A stretch of 64,000 nt of DNA from an uncultured Butyricicoccus sp. (GCA_944376065.1 CALWBL010000004.1:1-64000), one strand, 5' to 3'; shown: positions 46,454 through 55,482, numbered from the stretch's first letter. Notes: a model not told the origin generated them from the sequence alone. Translations and numbers: made by a program.

Positions 46454-47094
46454 ATTTTATTATAAAACCAGCAGAAATAGAAAAAGCTAGTTTCGCAATA
46501 ATAACTAAAGAGCTAGGAAATAAAAAATTTCCAGAAGGTCAAGCAGAAGTTGTAAAAAGGGTTATTCATACAACTGCTGATTTTGATTATGCTGATAATC
46601 TTTGTTTTTCAGAAAATGCAATACAAAATGCTAAAGATGCTATCTTAAATGGTGCAACTATAATCACCGATACAAATATGGCTCTTTCTGGTATAAATAA
46701 GAATGCTTTATCACAATTTGGTTGTGACGTTCGCTGCTTTATGGCAGATGAAAATGTTGCTGCTGAAGCTAAGAAACGTGGTGTTACAAGAGCGATTGTA
46801 AGTATGGAGTATGCATCTAAACTAAAAAAGCCTTTAATTTTTGCTATTGGAAACGCTCCAACTGCTCTTATCCATCTGCATAAACTTATTAAACAAGGTG
46901 CTGTAAATCCTGCTTTAGTGATAGGTGTACCAGTTGGATTTGTAAATGTGGTGGAATCAAAAGAATTATTTATAGGCGGCTCTGATATTCCATATATCAT
47001 CGCAAAGGGCAGAAAAGGTGGAAGCAATGTAGCTGCAGCTATTATAAATGCTATACTTTATCAGCTTGTAACAAGAGAGGGATTTGAAAAATGA
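46450..47094 (+). CDS. cbiC: Cobalt-precorrin-8 methylmutase
   Basis: Moves the C11 methyl to C12 to give cobyrinate. 214 residues: ADFDYADNLCFSENAIQNAKDAI, GATIITDTNMALSGIN, FAIGNAPTALIHLHKLI and VIGVPVGFVNVVESKE, all family marks. The histidine expected to be catalytic lies in RVIHTTADFDY. Overlaps its neighbours by 4 bases on both sides. Confidence 0.96.
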   Translation: MNFIIKPAEIEKASFAIITKELGNKKFPEGQAEVVKRVIHTTADFDYADNLCFSENAIQNAKDAILNGATIITDTNMALSGINKNALSQFGCDVRCFMADENVAAEAKKRGVTRAIVSMEYASKLKKPLIFAIGNAPTALIHLHKLIKQGAVNPALVIGVPVGFVNVVESKELFIGGSDIPYIIAKGRKGGSNVAAAIINAILYQLVTREGFEK

Positions 47095-47867
47095 ACAAAA
47101 AAGCGATAGCTGTTATAAGTTTTGGAACTACATATCCAAAAGCAAGGCTTGCAATAGAGCGTATAGAAAACAGTTTGAAAGCAGCTTTTCCAGACTATGA
47201 TTTTTTTAGAGCTTTTACATCTAAAATGGTTATAAATAAAATAGAAAAAGAAGAAAATATAAAAATTCCTACGCCAGAGCAACTTATGATTCAGCTTTTA
47301 AGTAATGGATATGAAGAAGTTCTTTGTCAAAGCCTTCATATTATGGCGGGTTTTGAATATGAGAAAATGCTGCACCAGATTTTTAAATTTGAAGATAAGT
47401 TCAAAAAACTATCTATTGGTATGCCGATGTTATTTGGTGAGTATGACTATAAACATATTTGTTCAGAACTTTTAGAACATATGCCAAAGCTCAAAGAAGA
47501 TGAGGCATACGTTTATATGGGGCATGGTACAGAACATTTTGCAAACAGCGCATATAGTCAAGTTGAAAATATGTTTAGAAATCTTGGAGCTGAGCATGTT
47601 TATGTTGGAACTGTTGAGGGTTTTCCAAGTCTTGACTATATTATAAAAAGACTAAAAAAACATAATATAAAGAAAGTAATTCTTTCACCTTTTATGATTG
47701 TAGCGGGCGACCATGCTCAAAATGACTTAGCAGGTGATGAAGATGATAGCTGGAAATCTATTTTACTTAAAGAAGGGTATGAGGTAGAGATAAATCTTCA
47801 AGGACTTGGAGATTTAGATGCGGTTTGCGACCTGTTTTGCAGACATTCAAAAATTGCTTTGCAATAA
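47091..47867 (+). CDS. cbiK: Sirohydrochlorin cobaltochelatase
   Basis: Inserts Co(II) into sirohydrochlorin, the step that defines the early-cobalt pathway. 258 residues, CbiK type: ISFGTTYPKARLAIERIE, QSLHIMAGFEYEKML, the catalytic histidines in YMGHGTEHFANSAYSQ (near residue 145) and SPFMIVAGDHAQNDLAGDE (near residue 208). No signal peptide, so cytoplasmic. Last gene of the operon. Confidence 0.96.
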   Translation: MNKKAIAVISFGTTYPKARLAIERIENSLKAAFPDYDFFRAFTSKMVINKIEKEENIKIPTPEQLMIQLLSNGYEEVLCQSLHIMAGFEYEKMLHQIFKFEDKFKKLSIGMPMLFGEYDYKHICSELLEHMPKLKEDEAYVYMGHGTEHFANSAYSQVENMFRNLGAEHVYVGTVEGFPSLDYIIKRLKKHNIKKVILSPFMIVAGDHAQNDLAGDEDDSWKSILLKEGYEVEINLQGLGDLDAVCDLFCRHSKIALQ

Positions 47868-47872
47868 CATTG

Positions 47873-47902
47873 AAAGAACGGCAAAATTTGTCGTTCTTTT
47901 TT
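47873..47902 (+). terminator. Terminator of the cobalamin operon
   Basis: AAAGAACG pairs with CGTTCTTT around a 14-base loop region (partly paired), followed by TTTT. Confidence 0.8.
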
Positions 47903-47948
47903 GAATTTAGACAAGATAATTATGCCATGTTTTGATATTTTCAGATGA

Positions 47949-48089
47949 GAAAAAAAGACTGATTTGTTTATTGATGGAGAAAAAATTATTCAAATAGGCG
48001 AGAACCTAACAGATAATAAGATTATAGATGCTGAAGTCTGTCCAGTTTTTATACTTATTACTAAAAATGATATATTTTTAATAAAATAA
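47949..48089 (+). pseudogene. Relic of an amidohydrolase N-terminus
   Basis: An open stretch without ATG reads DLFIDGEKIIQIGENLTDN then KIIDAEVCPVF, closely like the start of many amidohydrolases (DLLIxxGKIxxIGxxL then VIDAxGxxVxPGF). It then departs from the family and meets a stop at 48087-48089. No catalytic HxH follows. Most likely the remains of a lost gene between cbiK and the transporter. The rest of 47903-48204 holds only the transporter control region. Confidence 0.4.
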
Positions 48090-48113
48090 ATATATGCTTT
48101 GACGGTTGTTTAT

Positions 48114-48185
48114 GGCTAACTCTTTATGATATTATATTGAGGCAGCAAAAACAAAAATTTTTACAGTCGAGTTAGCAGTTGCTAA
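48114..48185 (+). promoter_or_regulatory. Palindromic operator candidate ahead of the FecCD-type transporter
   Basis: TTAGCA-GT-TGCTAA at 48172-48185 is a perfect 6-base inverted repeat, 20 bases before the ATG at 48205. An extended half, GAGTTAGC (48170-48177), recurs inverted as GCTAACTC at 48115-48122. The TTAG...CTAA shape recalls DtxR/MntR-family operators, fitting metal control of an iron-siderophore-type transporter. The two halves could also pair in RNA. Confidence 0.45.
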
Positions 48186-48204
48186 TCTTTAGGAAAGGGA
48201 ATTT

Positions 48205-49239
48205 ATGAAACGACATTTTTCAACTATAATTCTAGCAATTTTACTTTTAATAGCTTCTATTTCTTCTTTATTTTTAGGTGTACTTGAAATGAACATTTCG
48301 GGTCTGCTTTCTGGGAATATTGAACAAATAGAAACACTTCTAATTTCAAGACTTCCAAGGCTTCTTGCTATCCTTTGTACAGGCGTAGGGCTTAGTGTTG
48401 CTGGTCTTATAATGCAGCAGCTTTGCATGAATAAATTTGTTTCGCCATCTACTGGTGCTACAATTTCTTCAGCACAATTTGGCATTTTAATCGCACTTCT
48501 TTTTATTCCTAACTCAACTATTTGGGGTCGAGCATTTTTTTCGTTTATTGCAGCAATTTTGGGAACATGGCTTTTTGTGTGGTTTATTCAAAAAGTAACA
48601 TTCAAAGAGGCTGTAATGGTTCCGCTAGTTGGCATTATGTTTGGTAATGTAATAGGCGGTTTAACAAGTTTTCTTGCATATAAATATGAAATGACACAAG
48701 CTCTTTCAACATGGCTTGTAGGCAGCTTTTCAACTGTGTTAAGAGGACAATATGAACTTGTTTATTTAACTGTACCTCTTGTAATTATTGCATTTATTTT
48801 TGCAAACCATTTTAATATTGTTGGTATGGGCAGAGATTTCTCACAAAATCTTGGTATTTCATATAACAAAATTTTATTTATGGGACTTACAATTGCGGCA
48901 GTTCTAACTGCGAGTGTGGTAGTTGTCGTAGGCGCTATTTCTTATATAGGTCTTATTGTCCCGAATCTTGTTGCTATGTTTAAGGGTGATAAAATTCAAG
49001 GTACACTTGTTGATACAGCACTTTTTGGTGCATTATTCGTGCTTGTTTGTGATATGATAGGCAGAACAGTTATCAAACCTTATGAACTACCCATTGAACT
49101 TATAGTTGGTATTTTAGGAAGTATTTTATTTATTGGTTTACTGTTTTATCGTCTTAAAAACGGTAGAAAAAGTATTCGTTTGGGTACTACCAATAATACA
49201 AGCTGCTGCTCTTGCACACCTAAACTGGAGGAAAAGTAA
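48205..49239 (+). CDS. FecCD-type ABC transporter permease (first)
   Basis: Inner-membrane subunit of an iron-siderophore/heme/B12 class importer. 344 residues, about nine to ten helices. LLISRLPRLLAILCTGVGLSVAGLIMQ is the family's N-terminal signature, and GAISYIGLIVPNLVAMFKGD is the ATPase-contact loop near residues 250-270. The C-terminus ends in a cysteine-rich tail (TSCCSCTPK) not seen in typical members. The gene order permease-permease-ATPase-lipoprotein is that of yclNOPQ and ceuBCDE catechol-siderophore systems. One-base overlap with the next gene. Confidence 0.93.
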   Translation: MKRHFSTIILAILLLIASISSLFLGVLEMNISGLLSGNIEQIETLLISRLPRLLAILCTGVGLSVAGLIMQQLCMNKFVSPSTGATISSAQFGILIALLFIPNSTIWGRAFFSFIAAILGTWLFVWFIQKVTFKEAVMVPLVGIMFGNVIGGLTSFLAYKYEMTQALSTWLVGSFSTVLRGQYELVYLTVPLVIIAFIFANHFNIVGMGRDFSQNLGISYNKILFMGLTIAAVLTASVVVVVGAISYIGLIVPNLVAMFKGDKIQGTLVDTALFGALFVLVCDMIGRTVIKPYELPIELIVGILGSILFIGLLFYRLKNGRKSIRLGTTNNTSCCSCTPKLEEK

Positions 49240-50213
49240 TGAATAAGGCACTTTACAGAAATAGAAAAAAAATTTTAGGATTGTTTCTACTTGTTGTACT
49301 TGCATCGGTTTTATATATGCTGGTAGAAGTTAACTTTGAAAATCAAAAGCTATTTAACTATGCTATGAAAATTCGTACACCAAAACTTATTGTTATGCTT
49401 ATTTCTGCATTTGCAATAGGTGGTGCATCAATTGTTTTCCAATCCGTTATAAACAACACAATTGTTACACCATGTCTTTTAGGTATGAACTCACTTTATA
49501 GCCTTATACACACAGCGGTTGTATTTTTTGCAGGCTCTGGTAGTATTTTAGCTGTAAATGCTAATCTTTCATTTGTTGTTGATTTACTTTTAATGGGTGT
49601 TATTGCAACAGTAATATATAGCTACTTATTTAAGAAAACAAATCATAATGTACTCTATGTTCTGCTTATTGGTACAGTTTTAACATCATTTTTTACCAGT
49701 GTTCAAACAACCCTGACCAGAGTTATGGACCCGAATGAATATGACACACTGCTCACCAGCTTGGTCGCAAGTTTTAATAATATTAACTCAGAGATTATTG
49801 TTTTTTCTATTGTATTGATTGCAGCACTTATTATCTGGCTTAGAAAGGATTTAGCTCTACTTGATGTTATAACTCTTGGTAAACATCAAGCAATAAATCT
49901 AGGTGTGGATTATGATAGATGCATTAGACGGCTGCTTTTAGGTGTAACACTTTTTATAGCTGTTGCAACTGCCATGGTGGGACCAATTTCTTTTCTTGGG
50001 TTAATTATAGCTAACTTATCGAGACAACTGCTTAAAACGTATCGTCATTCACAGCTTATTCTTGGCTCCACATTTTTCGGGATGATAGTACTAGTTGGCG
50101 GTCAAATGATTGTAGAACATATATTTACATATTCTGTACCTATTAGTGTATTTATTACTGTAGGTGGAGGACTATATTTTCTTTATTTACTTCTCAAAAG
50201 CAGGAGGGCTTAA
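49239..50213 (+). CDS. FecCD-type ABC transporter permease (second)
   Basis: 324 residues, second half of the permease heterodimer. Family features: MKIRTPKLIVMLISAFAIGGASIVFQSVINN, LGKHQAINLGVDYDR, and the coupling loop AMVGPISFLGLIIANLSRQLLKTYRH. Resembles YclO/CeuC. GGAGG is 7 bases ahead of the start, which shares its first base with the previous stop. Confidence 0.93.
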   Translation: MNKALYRNRKKILGLFLLVVLASVLYMLVEVNFENQKLFNYAMKIRTPKLIVMLISAFAIGGASIVFQSVINNTIVTPCLLGMNSLYSLIHTAVVFFAGSGSILAVNANLSFVVDLLLMGVIATVIYSYLFKKTNHNVLYVLLIGTVLTSFFTSVQTTLTRVMDPNEYDTLLTSLVASFNNINSEIIVFSIVLIAALIIWLRKDLALLDVITLGKHQAINLGVDYDRCIRRLLLGVTLFIAVATAMVGPISFLGLIIANLSRQLLKTYRHSQLILGSTFFGMIVLVGGQMIVEHIFTYSVPISVFITVGGGLYFLYLLLKSRRA

Positions 50214-50219
50214 ATTATT

Positions 50220-50975
50220 ATGATGAAAATAAATAATCTCATAAAAAAATACGGTGAAAAAACCGTTGTAAATGATGTAAGTTTTGAAATACCAAAAGGT
50301 AAAGTAATATCTATGATTGGACCAAATGGTGCAGGTAAATCAACTGTTATGGGCATGATTTCGCGTTTAGTTGAACCAGACATTGGCCATGTAGAATTTC
50401 ATGGTCAAAAATTGCACCATTGGAAAAGCAGAGAATTATCAAAAAAACTTGCAATTCTAACACAAAGTAATAATATTCAAATGAAACTTACTGTTAGGGA
50501 GTTGGTTACTTTTGGTCGTTTTCCATATTGTGGAGGCCGCACAACAATGGAAGATGAAGAAATAATTGATAAAGCCATATCTTATATGGAGCTTGATGAG
50601 TTTCAAGACCGTTTTATAGATGAGCTTTCAGGTGGTCAACGTCAAAGAGCATATATAGCAATGGTAATTGCTCAGGATACTGAATATGTGCTTTTGGACG
50701 AGCCTACAAATAATCTTGATATTTATCATGCAACAAATCTTATGAAAACAGTTAGAAAACTATGTGACGAACTTGGTAAAACTGTAATTCTTGTGTTGCA
50801 TGAAATTAACTATGCAGCATTTTATTCTGATTATATCTGTGCATTTGTAAATGGTGAAATAGCCAAATTTGGCACAGTTGAAGAAATTATGACAAAAGAA
50901 ACCCTTTCTGATATTTATAAAGTTGATTTTGAAATTATGAATATAAATGGAAAACCGCTTTCAATTTATTATTAA
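50220..50975 (+). CDS. Siderophore-type ABC transporter ATP-binding protein
   Basis: 251 residues: Walker A GPNGAGKSTVMGMISRL near residue 37, Q-loop ILTQSNNIQMKLTVRELV, signature LSGGQRQRAYIAMVIAQ, Walker B YVLLDEPTNNLD and the switch His in LVLHEINYAAFYSD. Typical of the FepC/YclP group. AGGAGG precedes by 12 bases; a second Met one codon later is an equal start candidate. Confidence 0.95.
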   Translation: MMKINNLIKKYGEKTVVNDVSFEIPKGKVISMIGPNGAGKSTVMGMISRLVEPDIGHVEFHGQKLHHWKSRELSKKLAILTQSNNIQMKLTVRELVTFGRFPYCGGRTTMEDEEIIDKAISYMELDEFQDRFIDELSGGQRQRAYIAMVIAQDTEYVLLDEPTNNLDIYHATNLMKTVRKLCDELGKTVILVLHEINYAAFYSDYICAFVNGEIAKFGTVEEIMTKETLSDIYKVDFEIMNINGKPLSIYY

Positions 50976-51019
50976 ATAGAACTTTAATATATATGTTATA
51001 TAAAAGGAGATTTTACATT

Positions 51020-52015
51020 ATGAAGAAGTATGTAGTAAAAAGATTTATTGCTCTAACTCTTGCACTCGCAGCAACAGCTTCTCTAGCTGCTTGTTCAACT
51101 GCAAACAATAGCTCTAACTCCTCGTCTGCTGGCAGCAGCGTTTCCGCTGAGCAGAATAAAACAATTACAATAACTTCTTTGAATGCAAACAAAGAAGAAA
51201 TACAGGTTGAAGTTCCATATGATGCAAAACGCATTGCAGTTTTAGATATGCCGTCACTCGACATTATTGATAATCTTGGTTTGGGTGAACGTGTTGTTGG
51301 TACTTCAGATACGTCCATTGAATACTTAACTGATTATGTTGATAATACTGAAAGTCTTGGTACAATTAAAGAGGCAGACTTTGAAGCAGTTATGGCAGTA
51401 GAACCTGATATTATTTTCATTGGTGGTCGTCTTGCTGAGTCATATGATGCACTAAGTGAGATTGCGCCAGTTGTATATCTTTCTACTGATACAGAACTTG
51501 GTGTAGTTGAAAGTGTTCGTAAAAATGCAACAACTATTGCATCTATATTTGGAAAAGAAGCACAAGTAGATGCTCTAATGGCAGATTTTGATGATAGAAT
51601 TGCGGCACTAAACGAATTTGCAGCGGGAAAAAATGCTGTTATTGGCATGTGCACAAGTGGTGCATTTAGTACCCTTGGCAACGATGGTCGTTGTTCTATA
51701 ATTGGCCGTGAGCTTGGTTTTAATAACATTGCATCTGATGATGTCACTTCAACTCATGGCAATGAATCTTCATTTGAGTTGCTTGTTGAGTTAAATCCTG
51801 AATATATGTTTATTCTTGACCGTGATGCAGCTATTTCAACAGAGGGTGCGAAATTAGCTGAAGAAATTATGAATAATGAGCTTGTAGCAAAAACTGATGC
51901 TTATAAGAATGACAATATTATCTATCTTGCACATCCATCTATTTGGTATACCGCTGAAGGTGGAATAACAGCTCTTGATTATATGCTTTCTGACCTCGAA
52001 AGTGAATTACTATAA
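51020..52015 (+). CDS. Siderophore-type ABC transporter substrate-binding lipoprotein
   Basis: About 331 residues. Signal peptide with lipobox SLAAC (Cys near residue 25), a Ser/Asn-rich linker, then a FhuD/CeuE-like helical-backbone binding domain: KRIAVLDMPSLDIIDNLGLGERVVG, EAVMAVEPDIIFIGGRLAESYDAL, APVVYLSTDT, and a final TALDYMLSDLES. GGR with its Arg resembles the catechol-ligand pocket in YclQ/CeuE, so Fe(III)-catecholate is the leading guess. ATG 51020 has AAAAGGAG 9 bases upstream; an in-frame start at 50993 is not needed. Placement after a B12 operon leaves a corrinoid role open, but no riboswitch is present. Confidence 0.92.
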   Translation: MKKYVVKRFIALTLALAATASLAACSTANNSSNSSSAGSSVSAEQNKTITITSLNANKEEIQVEVPYDAKRIAVLDMPSLDIIDNLGLGERVVGTSDTSIEYLTDYVDNTESLGTIKEADFEAVMAVEPDIIFIGGRLAESYDALSEIAPVVYLSTDTELGVVESVRKNATTIASIFGKEAQVDALMADFDDRIAALNEFAAGKNAVIGMCTSGAFSTLGNDGRCSIIGRELGFNNIASDDVTSTHGNESSFELLVELNPEYMFILDRDAAISTEGAKLAEEIMNNELVAKTDAYKNDNIIYLAHPSIWYTAEGGITALDYMLSDLESELL

Positions 52016-52018
52016 AGC

Positions 52019-52053
52019 AAAACACCTGTGATAAAATATCACAGGTGTTTTTT
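52019..52053. terminator. Bidirectional terminator between transporter and hemerythrin genes
   Basis: AACACCTGTGATA pairs with TATCACAGGTGTT around a 3-base loop, flanked by A on the left and T6 on the right. Confidence 0.92.
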
Positions 52054-52054
52054 A

Positions 52055-52612
52055 TTAGCAATATTTTTCTTGTAATTCATTAAGAACATTCAAGTAATAT
52101 TCTCTGTGAGAAGCATTTTGAGAATTGTTCTCAAAATGCTTAGTTTCATCATCTAATCTTTGGAGCGTTTGAGTTGACAATGTTTTTTGACCAAATGGAT
52201 AAGCCACTTGATTTTCTTTAACAATATGTCTTTCCAATAAGTCACAATAGGCTGATAAATTGGTTATAATCTTGAGTTTTAACTGCGTAGAAGGGGAGAG
52301 TAAATATTCATTCATAGCTTTATCAAGCTCTGATAAATATAATCTTCCAATATCATGCTCCACTAGCATACCATTACGAATCATTTTTTCTGCTGGACCA
52401 CCAACTTCTTGAATCATTGCATTAAAAAGAATATCTTCTTCCTTTTTGTGATGTAAACTATCAGCATAAACTTTGCCAAAATTAAGCATTTTATTAAAGT
52501 CATCATTATATATAGGTTGACCATCAATTATGCTGCAACAAGCATTTCTTGCAACCTTTATAAAATCTGTAATGTGGTCATGTTCTTCTAATAGAACATC
52601 AATACAATACAT
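52055..52612 (-). CDS. Hemerythrin-like (HHE cation-binding) domain protein
   Basis: 185-residue helical di-iron protein. Metal-ligand blocks: LLEEHDHI at residue 8, SLHHKKEEDILF near 53, LVEHDIGRLY near 84 and ERHIVKENQVAYPFGQ near 127. Such proteins bind oxygen or repair nitrosative damage to iron-sulfur clusters. It lies 20 bases after hcp on the same strand and AAAGGAG precedes it, so it belongs to the hcp operon and probably shares the HcpR response. Confidence 0.93.
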   Translation of the reverse strand: MYCIDVLLEEHDHITDFIKVARNACCSIIDGQPIYNDDFNKMLNFGKVYADSLHHKKEEDILFNAMIQEVGGPAEKMIRNGMLVEHDIGRLYLSELDKAMNEYLLSPSTQLKLKIITNLSAYCDLLERHIVKENQVAYPFGQKTLSTQTLQRLDDETKHFENNSQNASHREYYLNVLNELQEKYC

Positions 52613-52632
52613 TTATATTTCTCCTTTATATT

Positions 52633-54468
52633 TTAAATAACCTTATAAAGTTTCTCCATAACTTCATCAATAGAAATACCATGAACAGCACATGCATCGC
52701 TTAGTGCTTCAGCCTGTGCAGATGGACAGCCTAGACAATGCATGCCACATGACATTAAAACCTCTGCTGCTTGTGGATATTTACGAAGAATTTCGCCCAT
52801 AGGCATATCAGCAGAAATGTTATTTACAACAACATCATCACCGAAAAACAGTTTCATATCATCCTCAACTGTGCCAATACCTGCAATACCAAAGTTCTCA
52901 ACTAGAACTTTTGCAACATTTTCAGATAGAAATGCTGGTAATGTTGGACCCAAGTGTATATTTTTAACACCCAAATAAAGCAGGGAAAGTAGAACAATTA
53001 CAGCCTTTTGCTCATACCATGCAATATTGTAAATAATAGGTAAATCATTGATATCATCAAGACCAAATACTTCCTTGAGCTTCAGTGCTATAACAGCCAA
53101 AGAGTATGAGTCATTGCACTGACCAGCATCAAGAACTCTAGGAATACCACCAATATCACCAAGATTTAATTTGTTATATTTATATTTAGCACAACCAGCA
53201 GTTAAAATAACAGTATCTTTTGGCAATGCTTTTGCAAAATCGGTGTAATAGTTACGGCTCTTTGCACGACCATCACAGCCTGCCATAACAACAAACTTCT
53301 TAATTGCACCAGACTTAACAGCATCAACAACCTTGTCTGCAAGTGCAAGAACTTGTGCGTGAGCAAAACCACCAATGATTTCGCCATGTTCAATTTGAGT
53401 AGGAGGAGCACAACGTTTAGCATGCTCAATGATTGCAGAGAAATCCTTATATTCTCCAACTTCACCTGGAACATGTTTACAACCAGGATAACCAGCAGCA
53501 CCAGTTGTATAAATTCTATCTTGATAACTTGGGCGAGGTGGAACAATACAGTTTGTTGTCATTAAAATTGGTCCATTAAAACTTTCAAATTCTGTTGTCT
53601 GTAGCCACCATGCATTACCATAGTTACCAACAAAGTTATCATATTTCTTAAATGCAGGGTAGTAATGTGCAGGTAACATCTCAGAATGTGTATATACATC
53701 AACACCTGTGCCTTTAGTCTGCTCCAAAAGCATTTCGAGATCTTTTAAGTCATGACCAGAAACCAAAATAGCAGGATTATTACGCACTCCGATATTTACT
53801 TTTGTAATTTCAGGATTGCCATATGTGCCAGTATTAGCACTATCGAGTAGCTGCATACCGTCAACACCGAATTTACCGGTTTCAAGAGTTAATTCAATTA
53901 GTTCATTAACAGTTTTAGTGTCATCAAGTGTTGCTGCAAGTGCTTTTTGCAGAAAGGCATCAACTTCTTCATTATCTTTCAAAAGAGCATTTGCATGCTT
54001 TGAATATGCAGAAAGTCCCTTTAAACCATAGGTAATTAGTTCACGAAGGCTGCGAATATCTTCATTTTGTGTGGAAAGAACACCAACAGTCTTTGCTTTT
54101 TCCTCCCAATTGCCATCACCATTCCAAGTAGATGCCTCTGGTAATGATGTCTTATCATCAACCTCTTCCAAAAGCTGTTTACTAGCATTAATAGTTTTTT
54201 CAATACGGTTTATAATTGCCTCTTTATCAAAGTTTGCATTTGTAATTGTTATAAATAGGTTTAGTGTGATTAAGTGATTGATTTCTTTTGAAATTGTTTT
54301 TCCTTCATCACGAAGTTTAACTGTAATTGCAGAAAGACCCTTTGATACATAAACTAATAAGTCTTGCATAGCGGCAACATCAGGTTTTTTTCCACATACA
54401 CCAGATTGAGTACAACCTTTGCAGCCAGCAGTTTCTTGACATTGATAACAAAACATTTTATTTTCCAT
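52633..54468 (-). CDS. hcp: Hybrid cluster protein (hydroxylamine reductase / NO reductase) with C-terminal DUF1858
   Basis: 611 residues. N-terminal cluster ligands follow C-x2-C-x8-C-x5-C (CYQCQ..., then GCTQSGVC). Hybrid-cluster ligands lie in [18 protein letters not shown], the [13 protein letters not shown] block, [31 protein letters not shown] and the final [16 protein letters not shown]. Acts on hydroxylamine or nitric oxide in the cytoplasm. About 60 extra C-terminal residues ([20 protein letters not shown] then CLGC) are a DUF1858 disulfide-type domain. GAGG lies 8 bases before the ATG. Confidence 0.96.
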   Translation of the reverse strand: MENKMFCYQCQETAGCKGCTQSGVCGKKPDVAAMQDLLVYVSKGLSAITVKLRDEGKTISKEINHLITLNLFITITNANFDKEAIINRIEKTINASKQLLEEVDDKTSLPEASTWNGDGNWEEKAKTVGVLSTQNEDIRSLRELITYGLKGLSAYSKHANALLKDNEEVDAFLQKALAATLDDTKTVNELIELTLETGKFGVDGMQLLDSANTGTYGNPEITKVNIGVRNNPAILVSGHDLKDLEMLLEQTKGTGVDVYTHSEMLPAHYYPAFKKYDNFVGNYGNAWWLQTTEFESFNGPILMTTNCIVPPRPSYQDRIYTTGAAGYPGCKHVPGEVGEYKDFSAIIEHAKRCAPPTQIEHGEIIGGFAHAQVLALADKVVDAVKSGAIKKFVVMAGCDGRAKSRNYYTDFAKALPKDTVILTAGCAKYKYNKLNLGDIGGIPRVLDAGQCNDSYSLAVIALKLKEVFGLDDINDLPIIYNIAWYEQKAVIVLLSLLYLGVKNIHLGPTLPAFLSENVAKVLVENFGIAGIGTVEDDMKLFFGDDVVVNNISADMPMGEILRKYPQAAEVLMSCGMHCLGCPSAQAEALSDACAVHGISIDEVMEKLYKVI

Positions 54469-54532
54469 AGTTTAAACCTCATTTATTATTTTTTTGATGA
54501 ATCAAGTATATCATTTATATTTTTAAATTTCG

Positions 54533-54546
54533 GTAACCGATGTTAC
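54533..54546 (-). promoter_or_regulatory. HcpR-type operator ahead of hcp
   Basis: GTAAC-ATCG-GTTAC on the minus strand, a perfect 5-base dyad with 4-base centre, sits 65-78 bases before the hcp start and just after the regulator's stop. From memory this is the form reported for clostridial HcpR (GTAACnnnnGTTAC). The promoter is probably close downstream, near TTGATT/TATAAA-like bases around 54500-54520. Confidence 0.7.
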
Positions 54547-54558
54547 ATTTTTTTATTT

Positions 54559-55239
54559 TTATTTAATTTTATTAAAAGTTTTTAAATCCAATATTTTTAT
54601 ATAATTTTTTTTTATTTCAATAAGACCATCTGCTTGCATCTTCATAAGCTCACGAGAAACAGAGGGACGGGTTGAACCCAGAAACGATGCAAGTTGTTCA
54701 CGTCCAAATGGAATTTTTGCCACATTTCCACTAGAATATTTTAAAATAATTTTTATCAGTTTTTGCCTTAAAGAACTACAAGATAGAATTTGAACCCGTT
54801 GATTTAAAAAATATGCTTTATCTGCCAAAATTGAAAGCATATTAGCAATCATTTGATTGTGTTGTTTACATGAATTATGGCATGGAGCGTATAAAAATCT
54901 TTTAGGTATACACAATATCTCACAATCTTTTTCCGCATAAGCAAAATTTTCATATAGTCTTTTAAAGGAGAATAGAAAAACCTCACCAAACATATCTCCG
55001 GCATTATTAAATATGCTTATTATATGTTGGTTGCCATCTGCTGTATCATTTGCAACTATAACACTGCCGTTTAGCAATATAGTTATAAATTCTGGTTCAT
55101 CACCTTGAGAAAATATTAGTTTACCTTTTTTGTACTCACGAATCATTGCATGACTGCATTGCAATATACTTTTTACCTGCTCCTTAGACATACCTTGAAA
55201 CAGAGGGCATTTTTCCACATCTAAATTTATATCAATCAT
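54559..55239 (-). CDS. Crp/Fnr family regulator, HcpR-like
   Basis: 226 residues: cyclic-nucleotide-binding-like sensor domain (CPLFQGMSKEQVKSIL, KGKLIFSQGDEPEFITILLNG, GDMFGEVFLF), dimer helix, and C-terminal winged helix with PFGREQLASFLGSTRPSVSRELMKMQADG as recognition region. The sensor region has cysteines in APCHNSCKQH but no FNR-type N-terminal cluster. It stands directly upstream of hcp on the same strand with the operator between them, so it most likely turns on hcp and the hemerythrin gene under nitrosative stress. AGGTG precedes the ATG. Confidence 0.88.
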   Translation of the reverse strand: MIDINLDVEKCPLFQGMSKEQVKSILQCSHAMIREYKKGKLIFSQGDEPEFITILLNGSVIVANDTADGNQHIISIFNNAGDMFGEVFLFSFKRLYENFAYAEKDCEILCIPKRFLYAPCHNSCKQHNQMIANMLSILADKAYFLNQRVQILSCSSLRQKLIKIILKYSSGNVAKIPFGREQLASFLGSTRPSVSRELMKMQADGLIEIKKNYIKILDLKTFNKIK

Positions 55240-55276
55240 ATAGACACACCTATTTCTAAGTAATAATTAAAGTAAT

Positions 55277-55310
55277 AAAAAAACCCTAAGCTATAAAAAC
55301 TTAGGGTTTA
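55277..55310 (-). terminator. Terminator of tRNA-Leu
   Basis: On the minus strand AAACCCTAAG pairs with CTTAGGGTTT, followed by T7, 6 bases after the CCA end. Confidence 0.9.
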
Positions 55311-55315
55311 AAGAT

Positions 55316-55402
55316 TGGTGCCGGTGACCGGACTCGAACCGGTACGGTGTCGCCACCGGTGGATTTTGAGTCCACTACGTCTACCAATTCCATCACACCG
55401 GC
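55316..55402 (-). tRNA. tRNA-Leu(CAA)
   Basis: 87 bases including an encoded CCA. Acceptor GCCGGTG pairs with CACCGGC (discriminator A). D-loop region AATTGGTAGACG, anticodon arm TGGACTCAAAATCCA with CAA, a long class II variable arm, and T-arm with GGTTCGAGTCC. Confidence 0.97.
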
Positions 55403-55482
55403 ATATCACAGGTTCAGTGACTGAAATACATTATAAAGTATTTGACAAAAAAAATCAAGAGAAATTTTATATTTTTATACAC

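Noticed and set aside
48205..52015. The FecCD transporter as a B12 importer (BtuCDF)
   Set aside because: No cobalamin riboswitch precedes it, a terminator separates it from the B12 operon, and the gene order and binding protein resemble YclNOPQ/CeuBCDE catechol systems. Not excluded, but second choice.
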